Assembly: GCA_026004735.1 (NCBI GenBank)
Contig: BPJS01000001.1
Coordinates: 1,922,001 to 1,986,000 of the forward strand
Source of the DNA: Isosphaeraceae bacterium
GTDB taxonomy: Bacteria; Planctomycetota; Planctomycetia; Isosphaerales; Isosphaeraceae
Direction of reading: 5' to 3'
Length of the DNA stretch: 64,000 nt
The position numbers and the translations under genes were made by a program. Each line of letters starts with the position of its first letter. Within the stretch, counting starts at the first letter, position 1. Under the pieces are notes generated by a model. That model made no database searches and was not told the origin of the DNA. It saw only the letters and a program-made list of their open reading frames with translations. Of the stretch, positions 9,075-18,048 are shown piece by piece.

Positions 9075-11963
9075 TCAACCAGGGAGCGAGGCCAGAAGTG
9101 CTTCAACGGCCGAGCGTTGCGCGGTCAGTTCCTCGCGGCGGGATCGGGCTTGGGCGACGACTTCGGCCGGGGCGTGGGCCAGGAAGCCGTCGTTGTCCAG
9201 CTTCGCGGCCAGAGCGTGGAGCTGGCGGTCGATCTCGCCGAGTTGCCTGCGCAATCGCTGCCGCTCGGCCTGGGGGTCGACCAGTCCCGATAGGGGGAGA
9301 ATGATCTCCGCGTCCGGGAGCACGGCGACGGCGGCCTGATCGGGTCGGGAGTCGAGCCGCTCGACGATGGTCAGCGATTCAGCTCCGCTGAGAGAGCGGA
9401 TGGCGGCCTCGCCGGCGCGGAGCGATTCCGCGACGGTCTGGCTGGCCACGATCGTCGGGGCAATCCGCGCCTTGTCGGGAACGCCGCGCTCGGCGCGAAG
9501 GTTGCGCAGGGCTGTGATCTTCTCCTGCCACTGGCTGACGATCGCTTCGGCCAGAGGGTCGCGGAGGCCGGATGAGGCGGCCGGCCAGGGTGCCACGCAG
9601 ACGCTCTCGGCGGAAGGGGCGTGGGTCGTCAGCCCGCGCTCGGCGGCGACCGCATTGAGGGCCTGCCAGGCTTGTTCGGTGACAAACGGCATGATCGGGT
9701 GCAACAACCGGCAGAGCTGGTCCAGGACCCAGGCCAGGACTTGCTGAGCCGCCGACCTGCGCCAGGCGTCGCGCAAGCGTGGCTTGAGGATTTCGAGATA
9801 CCAGTCGCAAAACTCACTCCAGGTAAAGTCCCGCAGGCTGCGTGCCGCCTCGGCGAACCGAAATCCGTCGAGGTGGCCTGTGACGTCCTCGATGAGCGCG
9901 TCGAGCTTGCTCAGGATCCAACGGTCTTCGATGGCCAGGTCGGCCGGGCGGAGCGGCGTAGGCTGGTAGCCGTCAAGGTTCAGGATCGCGAACCGGGCAG
10001 CGTTCCAAAACTTGTTGGGGAAGGTTCGGCCCTGTTCGAACCGTTCGGAAGTATTGACCCGTTGGTGTCGGGGGGCCTTCTTCCAGGCGTCGAGCGAGAC
10101 CCACTCGATTGGCTGGCCAAACCCACGGCGTAGACCGTACTTCCCCGCTTCGTTGCGAACCGGCTCGACCGGCATCCGCAGATCCTGGGTCTCGGTGGCC
10201 GCGGCGGCCAGCGTGAAGCGCAGGGCGTCGGCCCCGTAGGCTTCGATGATGTCCACCGGGTCGATCCCGTTGCCCGCCGACTTCGACATCCGCTTTCCCT
10301 CCCCGTCCTGGATCACGGGGTGGATGAAGACGTCGCGGAACGGAACGTCGCCGACGTTGAACTGCCCAAAGATGACCATCCGGGCGACCCAAAGCGTGAT
10401 GATGTCACGCGCGGTCGAAAGCACTGCGGTCGGATAGTAGCCCCGTAGCTCGGGTGTGGACGCGGGCCAGCCGAGTGTCGAATGCGGCCAGAGGGCCGAA
10501 CTGAACCAGGTATCCAGCACGTCCGGATCCTGGATCAGGGCCTGCTCAGGCCCCAGTTCATCGCCACGCAGGTCGCGCTCCGAGCAGATCAGCCAGCCGC
10601 CCGTCTCGGAGCGCTGCCAGGCCAGATCGTCACGGTCGCCGAAGGCCGCTTTTAACTGCTCCTCGGTCGCGTCGGGCGCGTACCAGATCGGAATCCGGTG
10701 TCCCCACCAGAGCTGGCGGCTAATGCACCAGTCGCGCTTCTCGGCCAGCCAGTCGACATAACTCTTGGCATACCGCTCCGGGTAGATCCGAATCCGTCCC
10801 GAGGTCACGGCCTCGATCGCCCGCTGCGCGAAGCCGGGCGAGCCGTCCGGCTCATCGCCCATCCGGACAAACCACTGATCGGACAGATACGGTTCAATCG
10901 GCGACTTGGAGCGCTCGGAATGCTTCAGAGGCACCAGGTGGCTATCGGTCCGCTCGAGCAGACCTTGCTCCCGCAGATCCTCGAGCACCCGCTTGCGGAC
11001 GACCAACCGGTCCAGCCCGGCGTAACGTGGCCCGGCGTTCTCGTTGTACGTTCCATCGGGATTCAAGAGGTTGATCATTGGCAGCCGGTTGCGCAGTCCG
11101 GCGGCGTAGTCGTTCGGGTCGTGGGCTGGGGTGACCTTGACGCAGCCGGTGCCGAACGCCGGGTCGACCAGTAACGGGTCGGCGATGATCGGGATTCGTC
11201 GATCGGTCAACGGCAGCGCGACCTCCTTGCCGATCAGGAGCTGATACCGGGGATCGTCGGGATGAACGGCGACGGCCGTGTCGCCGAGCATGGTTTCGGG
11301 ACGCGTCGTGGCGACGTGAAGAACCTGATCGGAGCCGACGACCGGATACCGAATCGTCCAGATGTGGCCAGAGACTTCCTCGGTGTAGATTTCGTCGTCG
11401 GCCACGGCGGTGCGGAGCTGAGTATCCCAATTGACGAGCCGTTTGCCACGGAAGATCTTGCCGGCCTTGAAGAGGTTCAGAAACGTGCGCCGGACCGCAC
11501 GCGAGCAGACCTCGTCGAGCGTGAACCGCGTCCGGGCCCAGTCGCACGAGCAGCCCATCTGGCGGAGCTGGCTGAGAATCCGCGCCTCGTATTCGTCCTT
11601 CCAGGCCCAGATCCGCCGCACCAGCTCCTCACGACCGAGGTCGTGGCGGGTCTTCTTTTCCTCCTCGAAGAGGCGCCGCTCGACGACCGCCTGCGTAGCG
11701 ATTCCGGCATGGTCCGTCCCCGGCATCCACAACGCATCTTTACCCTGCATCCGCCGAAACCGGATCAAAATGTCTTGAATGGTATTATTCAGCGCGTGGC
11801 CGAGGTGCAAGGCGCCCGTGACGTTCGGGGGCGGGATCACGATGCAGTAGGGATCGCGCGGCGTATCGGGAGCGTGAAAGTATCCGCGTTCGAGCCAGAA
11901 GGCGTACCATCGAGACTCAGCGGCGTTGGGGTCGTAGGTTCTGGGCAGGTCAAGTGCGGGCAT
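9075..11963 (-). CDS. valS: Valyl-tRNA synthetase
   Basis: A 962-residue class I aminoacyl-tRNA synthetase that charges tRNA-Val and edits mischarged threonine. The ATP-site HIGH motif appears as LHLGHALN near residue 54, the KMSKS motif as KRMSKSAGN near residue 560. The CP1 editing domain lies between (TTRPETMLGDTAVAVHPDD). An anticodon-binding helical domain follows, then a C-terminal coiled coil of about 65 residues (RQRLRRQLGEIDRQLHALAA) typical of bacterial ValRS. Length and domain order are normal. A TAGAAT hexamer 80 bases upstream may be its -10 element. Confidence 0.98.
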   Translation of the reverse strand: MPALDLPRTYDPNAAESRWYAFWLERGYFHAPDTPRDPYCIVIPPPNVTGALHLGHALNNTIQDILIRFRRMQGKDALWMPGTDHAGIATQAVVERRLFEEEKKTRHDLGREELVRRIWAWKDEYEARILSQLRQMGCSCDWARTRFTLDEVCSRAVRRTFLNLFKAGKIFRGKRLVNWDTQLRTAVADDEIYTEEVSGHIWTIRYPVVGSDQVLHVATTRPETMLGDTAVAVHPDDPRYQLLIGKEVALPLTDRRIPIIADPLLVDPAFGTGCVKVTPAHDPNDYAAGLRNRLPMINLLNPDGTYNENAGPRYAGLDRLVVRKRVLEDLREQGLLERTDSHLVPLKHSERSKSPIEPYLSDQWFVRMGDEPDGSPGFAQRAIEAVTSGRIRIYPERYAKSYVDWLAEKRDWCISRQLWWGHRIPIWYAPDATEEQLKAAFGDRDDLAWQRSETGGWLICSERDLRGDELGPEQALIQDPDVLDTWFSSALWPHSTLGWPASTPELRGYYPTAVLSTARDIITLWVARMVIFGQFNVGDVPFRDVFIHPVIQDGEGKRMSKSAGNGIDPVDIIEAYGADALRFTLAAAATETQDLRMPVEPVRNEAGKYGLRRGFGQPIEWVSLDAWKKAPRHQRVNTSERFEQGRTFPNKFWNAARFAILNLDGYQPTPLRPADLAIEDRWILSKLDALIEDVTGHLDGFRFAEAARSLRDFTWSEFCDWYLEILKPRLRDAWRRSAAQQVLAWVLDQLCRLLHPIMPFVTEQAWQALNAVAAERGLTTHAPSAESVCVAPWPAASSGLRDPLAEAIVSQWQEKITALRNLRAERGVPDKARIAPTIVASQTVAESLRAGEAAIRSLSGAESLTIVERLDSRPDQAAVAVLPDAEIILPLSGLVDPQAERQRLRRQLGEIDRQLHALAAKLDNDGFLAHAPAEVVAQARSRREELTAQRSAVEALLASLPG

Positions 11964-12043
11964 GGTTCGGTGTTGAGCAGGATCGGGACCGTCGTCGTGG
12001 GCAACGGGCGCCGCGCCGCATTGCGGGTGCGCCGAGGATTTGT

Positions 12044-12049
12044 ATTCTA
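12044..12049 (-). promoter_or_regulatory. Possible -10 element of valS
   Basis: On the minus strand the sequence reads GCTAGAATACA, with TAGAAT about 80 bases before the valS ATG. No good -35 hexamer is seen at 16-19 bases. The same GCTANAATA core precedes cimA and the ferritin-like gene. Confidence 0.35.
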
Positions 12050-12206
12050 GCGGCCGAGGCCATCCGATGGGGCAGTCCAGCCGGCTTAAGCCCGAACGGC
12101 CCGAGTCGCGCTTGGTCCTGGCAGGAGAATCCGATCGTCGGCGGTGGCCCGCCGCTTGGCCGCGGGTCGATCGCCGCCCGATCCGGTCGGATGGCTGCCG
12201 GACGGC

Positions 12207-13793
12207 TTAGCGGACCGAGGCGAGCCGAGGCGTCCGGGCATCCTTGGCGATTTTGTGTTCGATCGCATCGACCAGAGCCAGCCAGCTTGCGTCGATGATG
12301 TTTTCTGAGACGCCGACGGTGCCCCAGAGGTCATTGGCGTCCTTACTCTCGATGACAACCCTGACCCGAGCGGCGGTCCCAGCGCGCTCGTTGATTACCC
12401 GCACCTTGTAGTCGGTCAGGACCATCTCGCGCAGGCCGGGATAATGACGTTCCAGCGCCTTGCGTAGTGCACCGTCCAGGGCGTTGACAGGCCCATCACC
12501 CTCGCTGACCGTGTGTTCCACGATGTCGCCGACGCGGAGCTTGACCGTCGCCTCGGTCGTGGGCGCCCCGTCGGCCGATCGCTCCACGCGGACCCGGTAG
12601 CCCAGTAGCTCGAACGAAGGCCGGAATCGACCCGCCAGCCGCTCGACCAGGAGCACAAACGACGCTTCCGCGGCTTCAAACTGATACCCCTCGTTTTCCA
12701 GATCCTGAATCCGGTCCAGAATCCGCGCTTGGAGCGCTTCGTCGCCATCCAAGCCGTACTCGGCGAGCTTCTCCGCGATATTGGAGCGGCCCGACAGCTC
12801 CGAAACCAGAATCTTGCGCTCGTTGCCGACCCGGGCTGGGTCGATGTGCTCATAGCTTTGCGCAATTTTGCGGATCCCGTGAACGTGCATGCCGCCCTTG
12901 TGCGCAAAGGCACTCGACCCAACAAACGGCTGATTGGGCCGGAAGTTCATGTTGGCGACTTCGTAGACGTAACGTGAGGCCTCGGTCAGGTGCTCCAAGC
13001 TGCCTGGAACCAGCAGCTCATAGCCGGGATACTTCAGCGCCAGGTTGGCGATCACGCTGCAGAGATCGACGTTGCCGCAGCGCTCGCCAATGCCATTGAT
13101 CGTGCCTTGCACCTGAGTGGCGCCGCGTTCGACGGCCGCCAGCGTGTTGGCCACGGCCAGATCGCCGTCATTATGAGTATGAATGCCAATCGGGCAGCCG
13201 AGCCGATCGCGAATCACCTGGACGGCCTCGGCCACCTGACCGGGCAGGCTGCCGCCGTTGGTGTCGCAGAGAACCAGCCAGGAGGCGCCGGCGTCGCGCG
13301 CAGCGCGCAGGGTTCGCACCGCATACTCGGGGTTGGAGCGAAACCCGTCAAAGAAATGCTCCGCGTCGTACACCACCTCGCGCCCTTCCCGCACGAGCAG
13401 CCCGATGCTCTCGGCGATCATCTCCAGGTTTTCGTCGAGCGTGACCCCAAGCACGTCGGTTACGTGCAGGTCCCAGGTCTTGCCGACCAGAGTCACCACC
13501 GCCGTCTCTGCGTCGAGCAGCGCCCGCAAGCCGGCGTCGCGTTCGGCCGCTGTCCCCCGCCGCCGCGTCATCCCGAAGGCGACCACGCGGGCATGTTTCA
13601 GGCTCAGACCAGCGACCTCCCGGAAGTAACGCGCGTCCTTGGGGTTGGAGAGCGGGTAGCCTCCCTCGATGTAGTCCACACCGAGATCATCCAGCCGCCG
13701 CGTGATCAGCAGCTTGTCTTCCAGCGAAAAGTTGACGCCCTCGCCCTGAGAGCCATCACGCAAAGTGGTGTCGTAAACGGCGATTCGGGTCAT
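12207..13793 (-). CDS. cimA: (R)-citramalate synthase
   Basis: A 528-residue enzyme of the LeuA/HMG-CoA-lyase-like family. It condenses pyruvate with acetyl-CoA to (R)-citramalate, the first step of the threonine-independent route to 2-oxobutyrate and isoleucine. The N-terminal YDTTLRDGSQGEGVNFS and YIEGGYPLSNPKD, plus GTINGIGERCGNVDL, mark the CimA subgroup rather than LeuA (the GGYP tract is typical of CimA). SAFAHKGGMHVHGI is the linker region; the last 150 residues form the LeuA-type allosteric domain, where isoleucine would be the feedback inhibitor. leuB lies 36 kb away; leuCD are not in this window. Confidence 0.95.
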   Translation of the reverse strand: MTRIAVYDTTLRDGSQGEGVNFSLEDKLLITRRLDDLGVDYIEGGYPLSNPKDARYFREVAGLSLKHARVVAFGMTRRRGTAAERDAGLRALLDAETAVVTLVGKTWDLHVTDVLGVTLDENLEMIAESIGLLVREGREVVYDAEHFFDGFRSNPEYAVRTLRAARDAGASWLVLCDTNGGSLPGQVAEAVQVIRDRLGCPIGIHTHNDGDLAVANTLAAVERGATQVQGTINGIGERCGNVDLCSVIANLALKYPGYELLVPGSLEHLTEASRYVYEVANMNFRPNQPFVGSSAFAHKGGMHVHGIRKIAQSYEHIDPARVGNERKILVSELSGRSNIAEKLAEYGLDGDEALQARILDRIQDLENEGYQFEAAEASFVLLVERLAGRFRPSFELLGYRVRVERSADGAPTTEATVKLRVGDIVEHTVSEGDGPVNALDGALRKALERHYPGLREMVLTDYKVRVINERAGTAARVRVVIESKDANDLWGTVGVSENIIDASWLALVDAIEHKIAKDARTPRLASVR

Positions 13794-13843
13794 CTTCCAC
13801 TCGGCTTCACGACGGTTCTGAGCAGCGTGTCCAAAGATCCGCT

Positions 13844-13849
13844 ATTCTA
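13844..13849 (-). promoter_or_regulatory. Possible -10 element of cimA
   Basis: On the minus strand the sequence reads GCTAGAATAGC, with TAGAAT about 50 bases upstream of the cimA ATG. No convincing -35 element accompanies it. Confidence 0.35.
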
Positions 13850-13966
13850 GCAGGATGATCGCACCAGCGGGGAGCCGGGCTGCCGTTTCGCCGACCGTTG
13901 CGAGGCCTTGGTCCCCCACCTTATGGTGGTGGGATCAGGCATGACTAGGAATTGCGAGGCTGCCGG

Positions 13967-14359
13967 ATGAGTTGGGGCGGGGGTCGATCGCGGGATACCG
14001 CGCTACCGGTGTACGCATGGCGACGCGCCATGCCCGCCGTCAATGTCTACGACGCCGGCAGCGACTTTGTGGTAACGGCCGAGTTGCCCGGCGTCCGCCC
14101 GGACCAGTTCGAGCTGACCCTGACCGGCGACACCTTGACGCTCCGCGGCCGCCGAGACCCTGACCCCTCCATCCCGGACGAGGCTTACCGCCGCCAGGAA
14201 CGGCCGTTTGGACCGTGGTCCCGCTCGATCAATCTCCCGTCCCGGATCGCCGCCGACCAGATCCGCGCCACGCTGGCTCAGGGCGTTCTAACGGTCATCC
14301 TCCCGAAGGCCGAAGAGGTGCCGACCCGCCAGATCCGGGTCACGATGTCTGGCGATTGA
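13967..14359 (+). CDS. Small heat-shock protein, Hsp20/alpha-crystallin family (first of two)
   Basis: A 130-residue ATP-independent holdase chaperone. The alpha-crystallin domain covers about residues 24-125: VNVYDAGSDFVVTAELPGV opens it, LTLRGRR is a core strand, and GVLTVILPK is the conserved G-V-L strand. The N-terminal arm is short and the C-terminal extension is nearly absent. The ATG at 13967 is preceded by GAGG at seven bases; an upstream TTG (13952) is less likely. A second Hsp20 gene starts seven bases after its stop, so the two are one transcript. A small hairpin (CCACC-TTAT-GGTGG, 13916-13929) lies upstream. Confidence 0.93.
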   Translation: MSWGGGRSRDTALPVYAWRRAMPAVNVYDAGSDFVVTAELPGVRPDQFELTLTGDTLTLRGRRDPDPSIPDEAYRRQERPFGPWSRSINLPSRIAADQIRATLAQGVLTVILPKAEEVPTRQIRVTMSGD

Positions 14360-14366
14360 GACTGCT

Positions 14367-14819
14367 ATGGACGATGCTCACTCGATCCCCGTTCGATCCG
14401 GCGAGGTGGCTCAGTCCGGCCGCCCCGAGCCGGCTGGCTTGCCAGCACGCCGCCCCAGCTCCGGCACCCCCGCGCGCAACCTGGAGGTCCGGTCGCCACT
14501 GGTCGATATCCACGACACCGAAGCCGGGCTGCTGCTCGAAGCCGACGTCCCCGGGACCTCGGAACAAGGCCTGACCATCCACGTCGAACACAACGTCCTC
14601 AGCCTCCACGGCCGGGTCGAGTCGACCGTCCCCGAATCGGCCAAACCCCTGGACCAGGAATACCAGCCAATCGACTTCCAGCGCTCCTTCATCCTCAGCG
14701 ACGAAGTTGACCGCTCCCGGATCACCGCCGAGCTCCGAAACGGGGTCCTCCGGATCTGGATGCCTCGGGCCGAACGCGGTCAGATGCGAATCATCCAAGT
14801 CCGCGCCGAAGACCATTAG
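14367..14819 (+). CDS. Small heat-shock protein, Hsp20/alpha-crystallin family (second of two)
   Basis: A 150-residue Hsp20 paralogue, clearly different from its neighbour. It has a Pro/Arg-rich N-terminal arm of about 40 residues, then the alpha-crystallin domain (VDIHDTEAGLLLEADVPG, LSLHGRVES, RSFILSDEVD, NGVLRIWMPR). The Ile-x-Val tail (IIQVRAE) could be the C-terminal oligomer-docking motif. The seven-base gap after the first Hsp20 gene implies co-expression. Bacteria with two Hsp20s often form mixed aggregases/holdases, so these may be partners. Confidence 0.92.
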   Translation: MDDAHSIPVRSGEVAQSGRPEPAGLPARRPSSGTPARNLEVRSPLVDIHDTEAGLLLEADVPGTSEQGLTIHVEHNVLSLHGRVESTVPESAKPLDQEYQPIDFQRSFILSDEVDRSRITAELRNGVLRIWMPRAERGQMRIIQVRAEDH

Positions 14820-14944
14820 GAAAATGCGGGGATTGGGCGAGACACGCGGAGCGCAGAGGTGTGGTAAAATCGAGTCATCTCTCCTAAAATTCCGTTACGA
14901 TCGGCCAGGCTCGATCCTGAGCGTTGCCGGAGCCCCAGATCGCC

Positions 14945-15133
14945 ATGGATCTCGAAAAGACGCTAACCCTGATTTCGATGGTGATTGCGGGCCTTTTGAC
15001 CCTGGTGTTCGTCCTCGACTTGGCGCTGGGGATTCCGTTCGGACGCACGAACTTGGTGCTCGATATCCTGTTTGCGCTCGGCGGAGCGCTCGTCTTGTGG
15101 CAAAGTCTGGAGACGTATCGCGAGTTTGCCTGA
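14945..15133 (+). CDS. Small two-helix membrane protein, antisense to the cobA-hemD 3' end
   Basis: A 62-residue protein with a charged start (MDLEKTLT), a first membrane segment at about residues 8-29 (ISMVIAGLLTLVFVLDLA), a short loop with GRTN, a second segment at about 36-54 (DILFALGGALVLWQ), and a polar end (SLETYREFA). The charge pattern, hydrophobic runs and clean stop look like a real gene of unknown function. The ATG at 14945 is chosen; GGAG lies about 11 bases upstream. Most of it (14963-15133) is antisense to the tail of the cobA-hemD frame. TAAAAT at 14863 may be part of its promoter. The alternative is that it is a by-product of the opposite strand. Confidence 0.6.
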   Translation: MDLEKTLTLISMVIAGLLTLVFVLDLALGIPFGRTNLVLDILFALGGALVLWQSLETYREFA

Positions 15134-16687
15134 TCGCGTGGGGGCGGTCGGAGTGGCCGGCCCTCGAAGCCGGGCATCGGCTTCGACCAGAGCTTGGACC
15201 AGGGCTGGCCAGGACGGCGTGGCCGCTTCGGCCGCGACGGGCCATCCCCGGCGGGTTGCAGCCTCGGTCGTCAGCGGGCTGATGCTGGCCAGTTGAATGC
15301 GCCGGCCGACCTGTTCGCGGGCCTGAGGCGGAAGCAGGGCGTGCAGGCGATCCACGATCGCCGGGCTGGTGATGGTGACCCAATCGACCCGCTCACGCAC
15401 CAGCGCGGATTGAACCGACGACGGCAGGCTCGGCGCGTCCTGGTGGCGATAAACGGCCACCTCATCGAGTTGACAGACCGGAGCGAGTGCCTCGCGGAGT
15501 AGCGGTCGGCCTCGATCCGCGCGGGCCAGCAGGACCCTGGCGCCGCGGACGCGTGGCAAAAGCTCGGCCAGCAGGCCCTCGGATCGAACGACGGTCGGGA
15601 CCAGATCCGCACGCAGACCCGCCTGTTCCAGGGCCGACCGGGTCGTCTCTCCGATGGCGGCGACCCGAGCCGCGCCGAACTGGCGGGCATCCCGGCCCAG
15701 GCTCTTGAGCCGTTCGAAGAAACCACGGACGCCCGGGACGGACGTGAAGATGACCCAGTCGTACTGCCCCAGGCCCGCGATCGCCCGATCGAGCGGAGCC
15801 AGATCCTCGGGCGGGCCGAGCACGAGCATCGGCGCGCGGAGCACCTCGGCCCCGAGCCGTTCCAGAAGGTCGTCGGCCGCAAGATCCTCGCGGTCGGGCC
15901 GGGTCACGACGATCCGCCGGCCAGCCAGCGGCAGCCGGGCGTGCCATCCCAGGGACCGATGGTGGCCGACTACGTGGCCAATCACGACCAGGGCCGGGGA
16001 GCCAACGCCCGCGCGACGGCACTTGGCGGCCAGGTCCGACAGAGTTGCCTCGACCAGGAGCTGGTCGGGGCGGGTTCCGTTCTGGATCACGGCGGCGGGC
16101 GTTTCGGCCGGTCGGCCGGCTGCGATCAAGGTCCGGCAGAGAGCGTCCAGATGGGCCAGGCCCATGTAGACGACCAACGTTCCCGGAGCACGGGCCAGCG
16201 CCGTCCAGTCAACAGGCCCGTCGGGATCCTCGGGATCATGATGTCCCGTGGCGAGAACGACCGTCGAGGCCTGATGCCGATGAGTCAGGGGCACTCCGGC
16301 ATAGGCGGCCGCTCCCAGAGCGGCCGTGATTCCGGGAATCACCCGAAACGGCACCCCGGCGCGACGCAAATACAACGCCTCTTCGGCCCCGCGGCCAAAG
16401 ATATAGGGGTCGCCCCCCTTGAGCCGCACCACCCGCTGGCCCGCTCGGGCATGAGCAACCAGCAGGCGGTTGATCTCCGATTGGGTCAGCACGGCGTGGC
16501 CGCGATGCTTACCCACGAACACGCGCCGGGCTGTCGGCGGAATCCGTTCCAGGACCCGAGGCGGGATCAGGTGGTCGACGACGACCACGTCGGCGTTGTT
16601 GAGGGCATCGACGGCCGCCAGGGTCAAGAGCGAGGGGTCGCCCGGTCCGGCACCGACCAGATCGACCATTCCCCGAACAGGCTCCAT
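14963..16687 (-). CDS. cobA-hemD: Fused uroporphyrinogen-III C-methyltransferase / uroporphyrinogen-III synthase
   Basis: A 574-residue two-domain tetrapyrrole enzyme. Residues 1 to about 250 are SUMT/CobA: VDLVGAGPGDPSLLTLAA, the GKHRGHAVLTQSEIN block, RLKGGDPYIFGRGAEEA, and VPGITAALGAAAYAGVPLTHR-like segments. Residues from about 255 to 510 are HemD: RRIVVTRP, VIFTSVPGVRGFFERL, AAIGETTRSALEQAGL, VTITSPAIVDRL. The protein would make uroporphyrinogen III and methylate it to precorrin-2, the branch point for siroheme and cobalamin. Residues from about 519 form a Gln/Glu/Arg/His-rich tail with no family match, antisense to the small membrane gene. It follows tatC by 22 bases. Confidence 0.93.
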   Translation of the reverse strand: MEPVRGMVDLVGAGPGDPSLLTLAAVDALNNADVVVVDHLIPPRVLERIPPTARRVFVGKHRGHAVLTQSEINRLLVAHARAGQRVVRLKGGDPYIFGRGAEEALYLRRAGVPFRVIPGITAALGAAAYAGVPLTHRHQASTVVLATGHHDPEDPDGPVDWTALARAPGTLVVYMGLAHLDALCRTLIAAGRPAETPAAVIQNGTRPDQLLVEATLSDLAAKCRRAGVGSPALVVIGHVVGHHRSLGWHARLPLAGRRIVVTRPDREDLAADDLLERLGAEVLRAPMLVLGPPEDLAPLDRAIAGLGQYDWVIFTSVPGVRGFFERLKSLGRDARQFGAARVAAIGETTRSALEQAGLRADLVPTVVRSEGLLAELLPRVRGARVLLARADRGRPLLREALAPVCQLDEVAVYRHQDAPSLPSSVQSALVRERVDWVTITSPAIVDRLHALLPPQAREQVGRRIQLASISPLTTEAATRRGWPVAAEAATPSWPALVQALVEADARLRGPATPTAPTRSGKLAIRLQTLPQDERSAERKQDIEHQVRASERNPQRQVEDEHQGQKARNHHRNQG

Positions 16688-16709
16688 GGGACGGGTAACT
16701 CCCGGCCGG

Positions 16710-17753
16710 TCAGACCGACTCGGCCGCCTCGCGGCGCTGTCGGACGTGGATCAAGTGAATGCCCAGCTCATAGAGCAAGTAAATGGGTCCAGCCAGCAGG
16801 GTCATCGTCAGCGGGTCACCGGTCGGCGTGATGGCCGCCGACGCGACGACGATCATCAACAGAGCAATCTTGCGCTTGGCCTTGTAGTCCTCGACCGTGA
16901 ATATACCGATCCGCTCGAGGATCATCATCACCAGCGGCGTCTGGAAACAGATCCCAAAGATCAGCGGCAAGAGGGTGGCGAAACTGATCCAGTCCGTAAT
17001 CCGCAGGTTCGGCTCGATACCGAGCCAGACATTGAAGTCCAAGAGAAACTTCAGGGTGAACGGAAGCACGTAGAAAAAGCAAAGCAGGACGCCGCCCAGG
17101 AACAACCCCAGAGAGAAGGGCAGAAATTTCATGACGTAGTAGCGTTCATGGCGATAGAGGCCGGCGCCGACGAACGCCCAGATCTGGTAGAAGACCCAGG
17201 GGCTGGCCAGCACCAGACCACTGACTAGGCAGACCATGAAGAAGACCATGAAGGTTTCGAGCGGGGTGAGCGAGATCAAGGCCCGTTTCCGCTCGGCGTA
17301 ACGGTTCAGTCCTTCGATCCAGTCGGCCTGTTCGTAGACGAGGGGCAATTCCACGACTTGCCCGGTCAGGGCCGCGGGTTCGGGTGCGGGCAGGGCCTCG
17401 GGCCAGATGCGGCGGATCGCGTTGGCGAACGCGGCGGCCTCGACACGGACGGTCATCGGCTCGGTCACCGCCTGCGCGGCCCGGGCCTCGGCCTCGCGGC
17501 GCCGTGCCTGGTCGTCATAAAACTGGTCGAGGGCTTCCTGGGCGGGCTGCTGCATGCTCTCAAACACCCAGCGGCCCAGGTTAAGCATCCCCCACGGGGT
17601 GGGGACGGGCGTGAGGGTGACGATGACGCCGGCGGCCAGACCCAGCAGCGCCAGGATGAGCCGTGCGCGAAGCTCCTCGATATGCTCGCCGAAGCTCATG
17701 GCCGGCATGGCCTGCTCTTCGGCGAACAGGTCGGCTTCGGACGGTCGGGGCAT
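16710..17753 (-). CDS. tatC: Sec-independent protein translocase TatC with long P1 loop
   Basis: A 347-residue inner-membrane receptor of the Tat pathway, which exports folded proteins with twin-Arg signals. SFGEHIEELRARL is the conserved cytoplasmic N-terminal motif. TM1 is at about residues 31-48, TM2 at 166-186 (LETFMVFFMVCLVSG), and further segments follow, with SPWVFYQIWAFVGAGLY and FGICFQTPLVMMIL as family blocks. The loop between TM1 and TM2 is about 110 residues, roughly twice the usual length, with a charged helix (YDDQARRREAEARAAQ). I chose the ATG at 17753; the frame extends to 17819. No tatA/tatB is adjacent. A TAGAAT hexamer lies at 17948-17953. Confidence 0.94.
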   Translation of the reverse strand: MPRPSEADLFAEEQAMPAMSFGEHIEELRARLILALLGLAAGVIVTLTPVPTPWGMLNLGRWVFESMQQPAQEALDQFYDDQARRREAEARAAQAVTEPMTVRVEAAAFANAIRRIWPEALPAPEPAALTGQVVELPLVYEQADWIEGLNRYAERKRALISLTPLETFMVFFMVCLVSGLVLASPWVFYQIWAFVGAGLYRHERYYVMKFLPFSLGLFLGGVLLCFFYVLPFTLKFLLDFNVWLGIEPNLRITDWISFATLLPLIFGICFQTPLVMMILERIGIFTVEDYKAKRKIALLMIVVASAAITPTGDPLTMTLLAGPIYLLYELGIHLIHVRQRREAAESV

Positions 17754-18048
17754 GGGCAGAGCGCTCCACTCGAGGAGGACGTTCGCGTCGCGTGGGCTGG
17801 GTTCAGGAAGCCGACGCAACAGTCAGGGAACGCCGGTCGATGCTCGACGTGCCGGTTCAGCCGACACGGCCCAGGCTCGACTCAGTCGCGGACAGCACCG
17901 GGCGGCCTCTCCGGGACAGCCGCTCCGGCGGGAGCGTTCTGAAACCTATTCTACGGATCGCTGCGGTTTTCTCTAGAGCCCGGCTGGATGGACACGCCGG
18001 GCCCGGCCGAGTATCACAGGACATCCCCCGTCTGGGAGCATCACGAGC

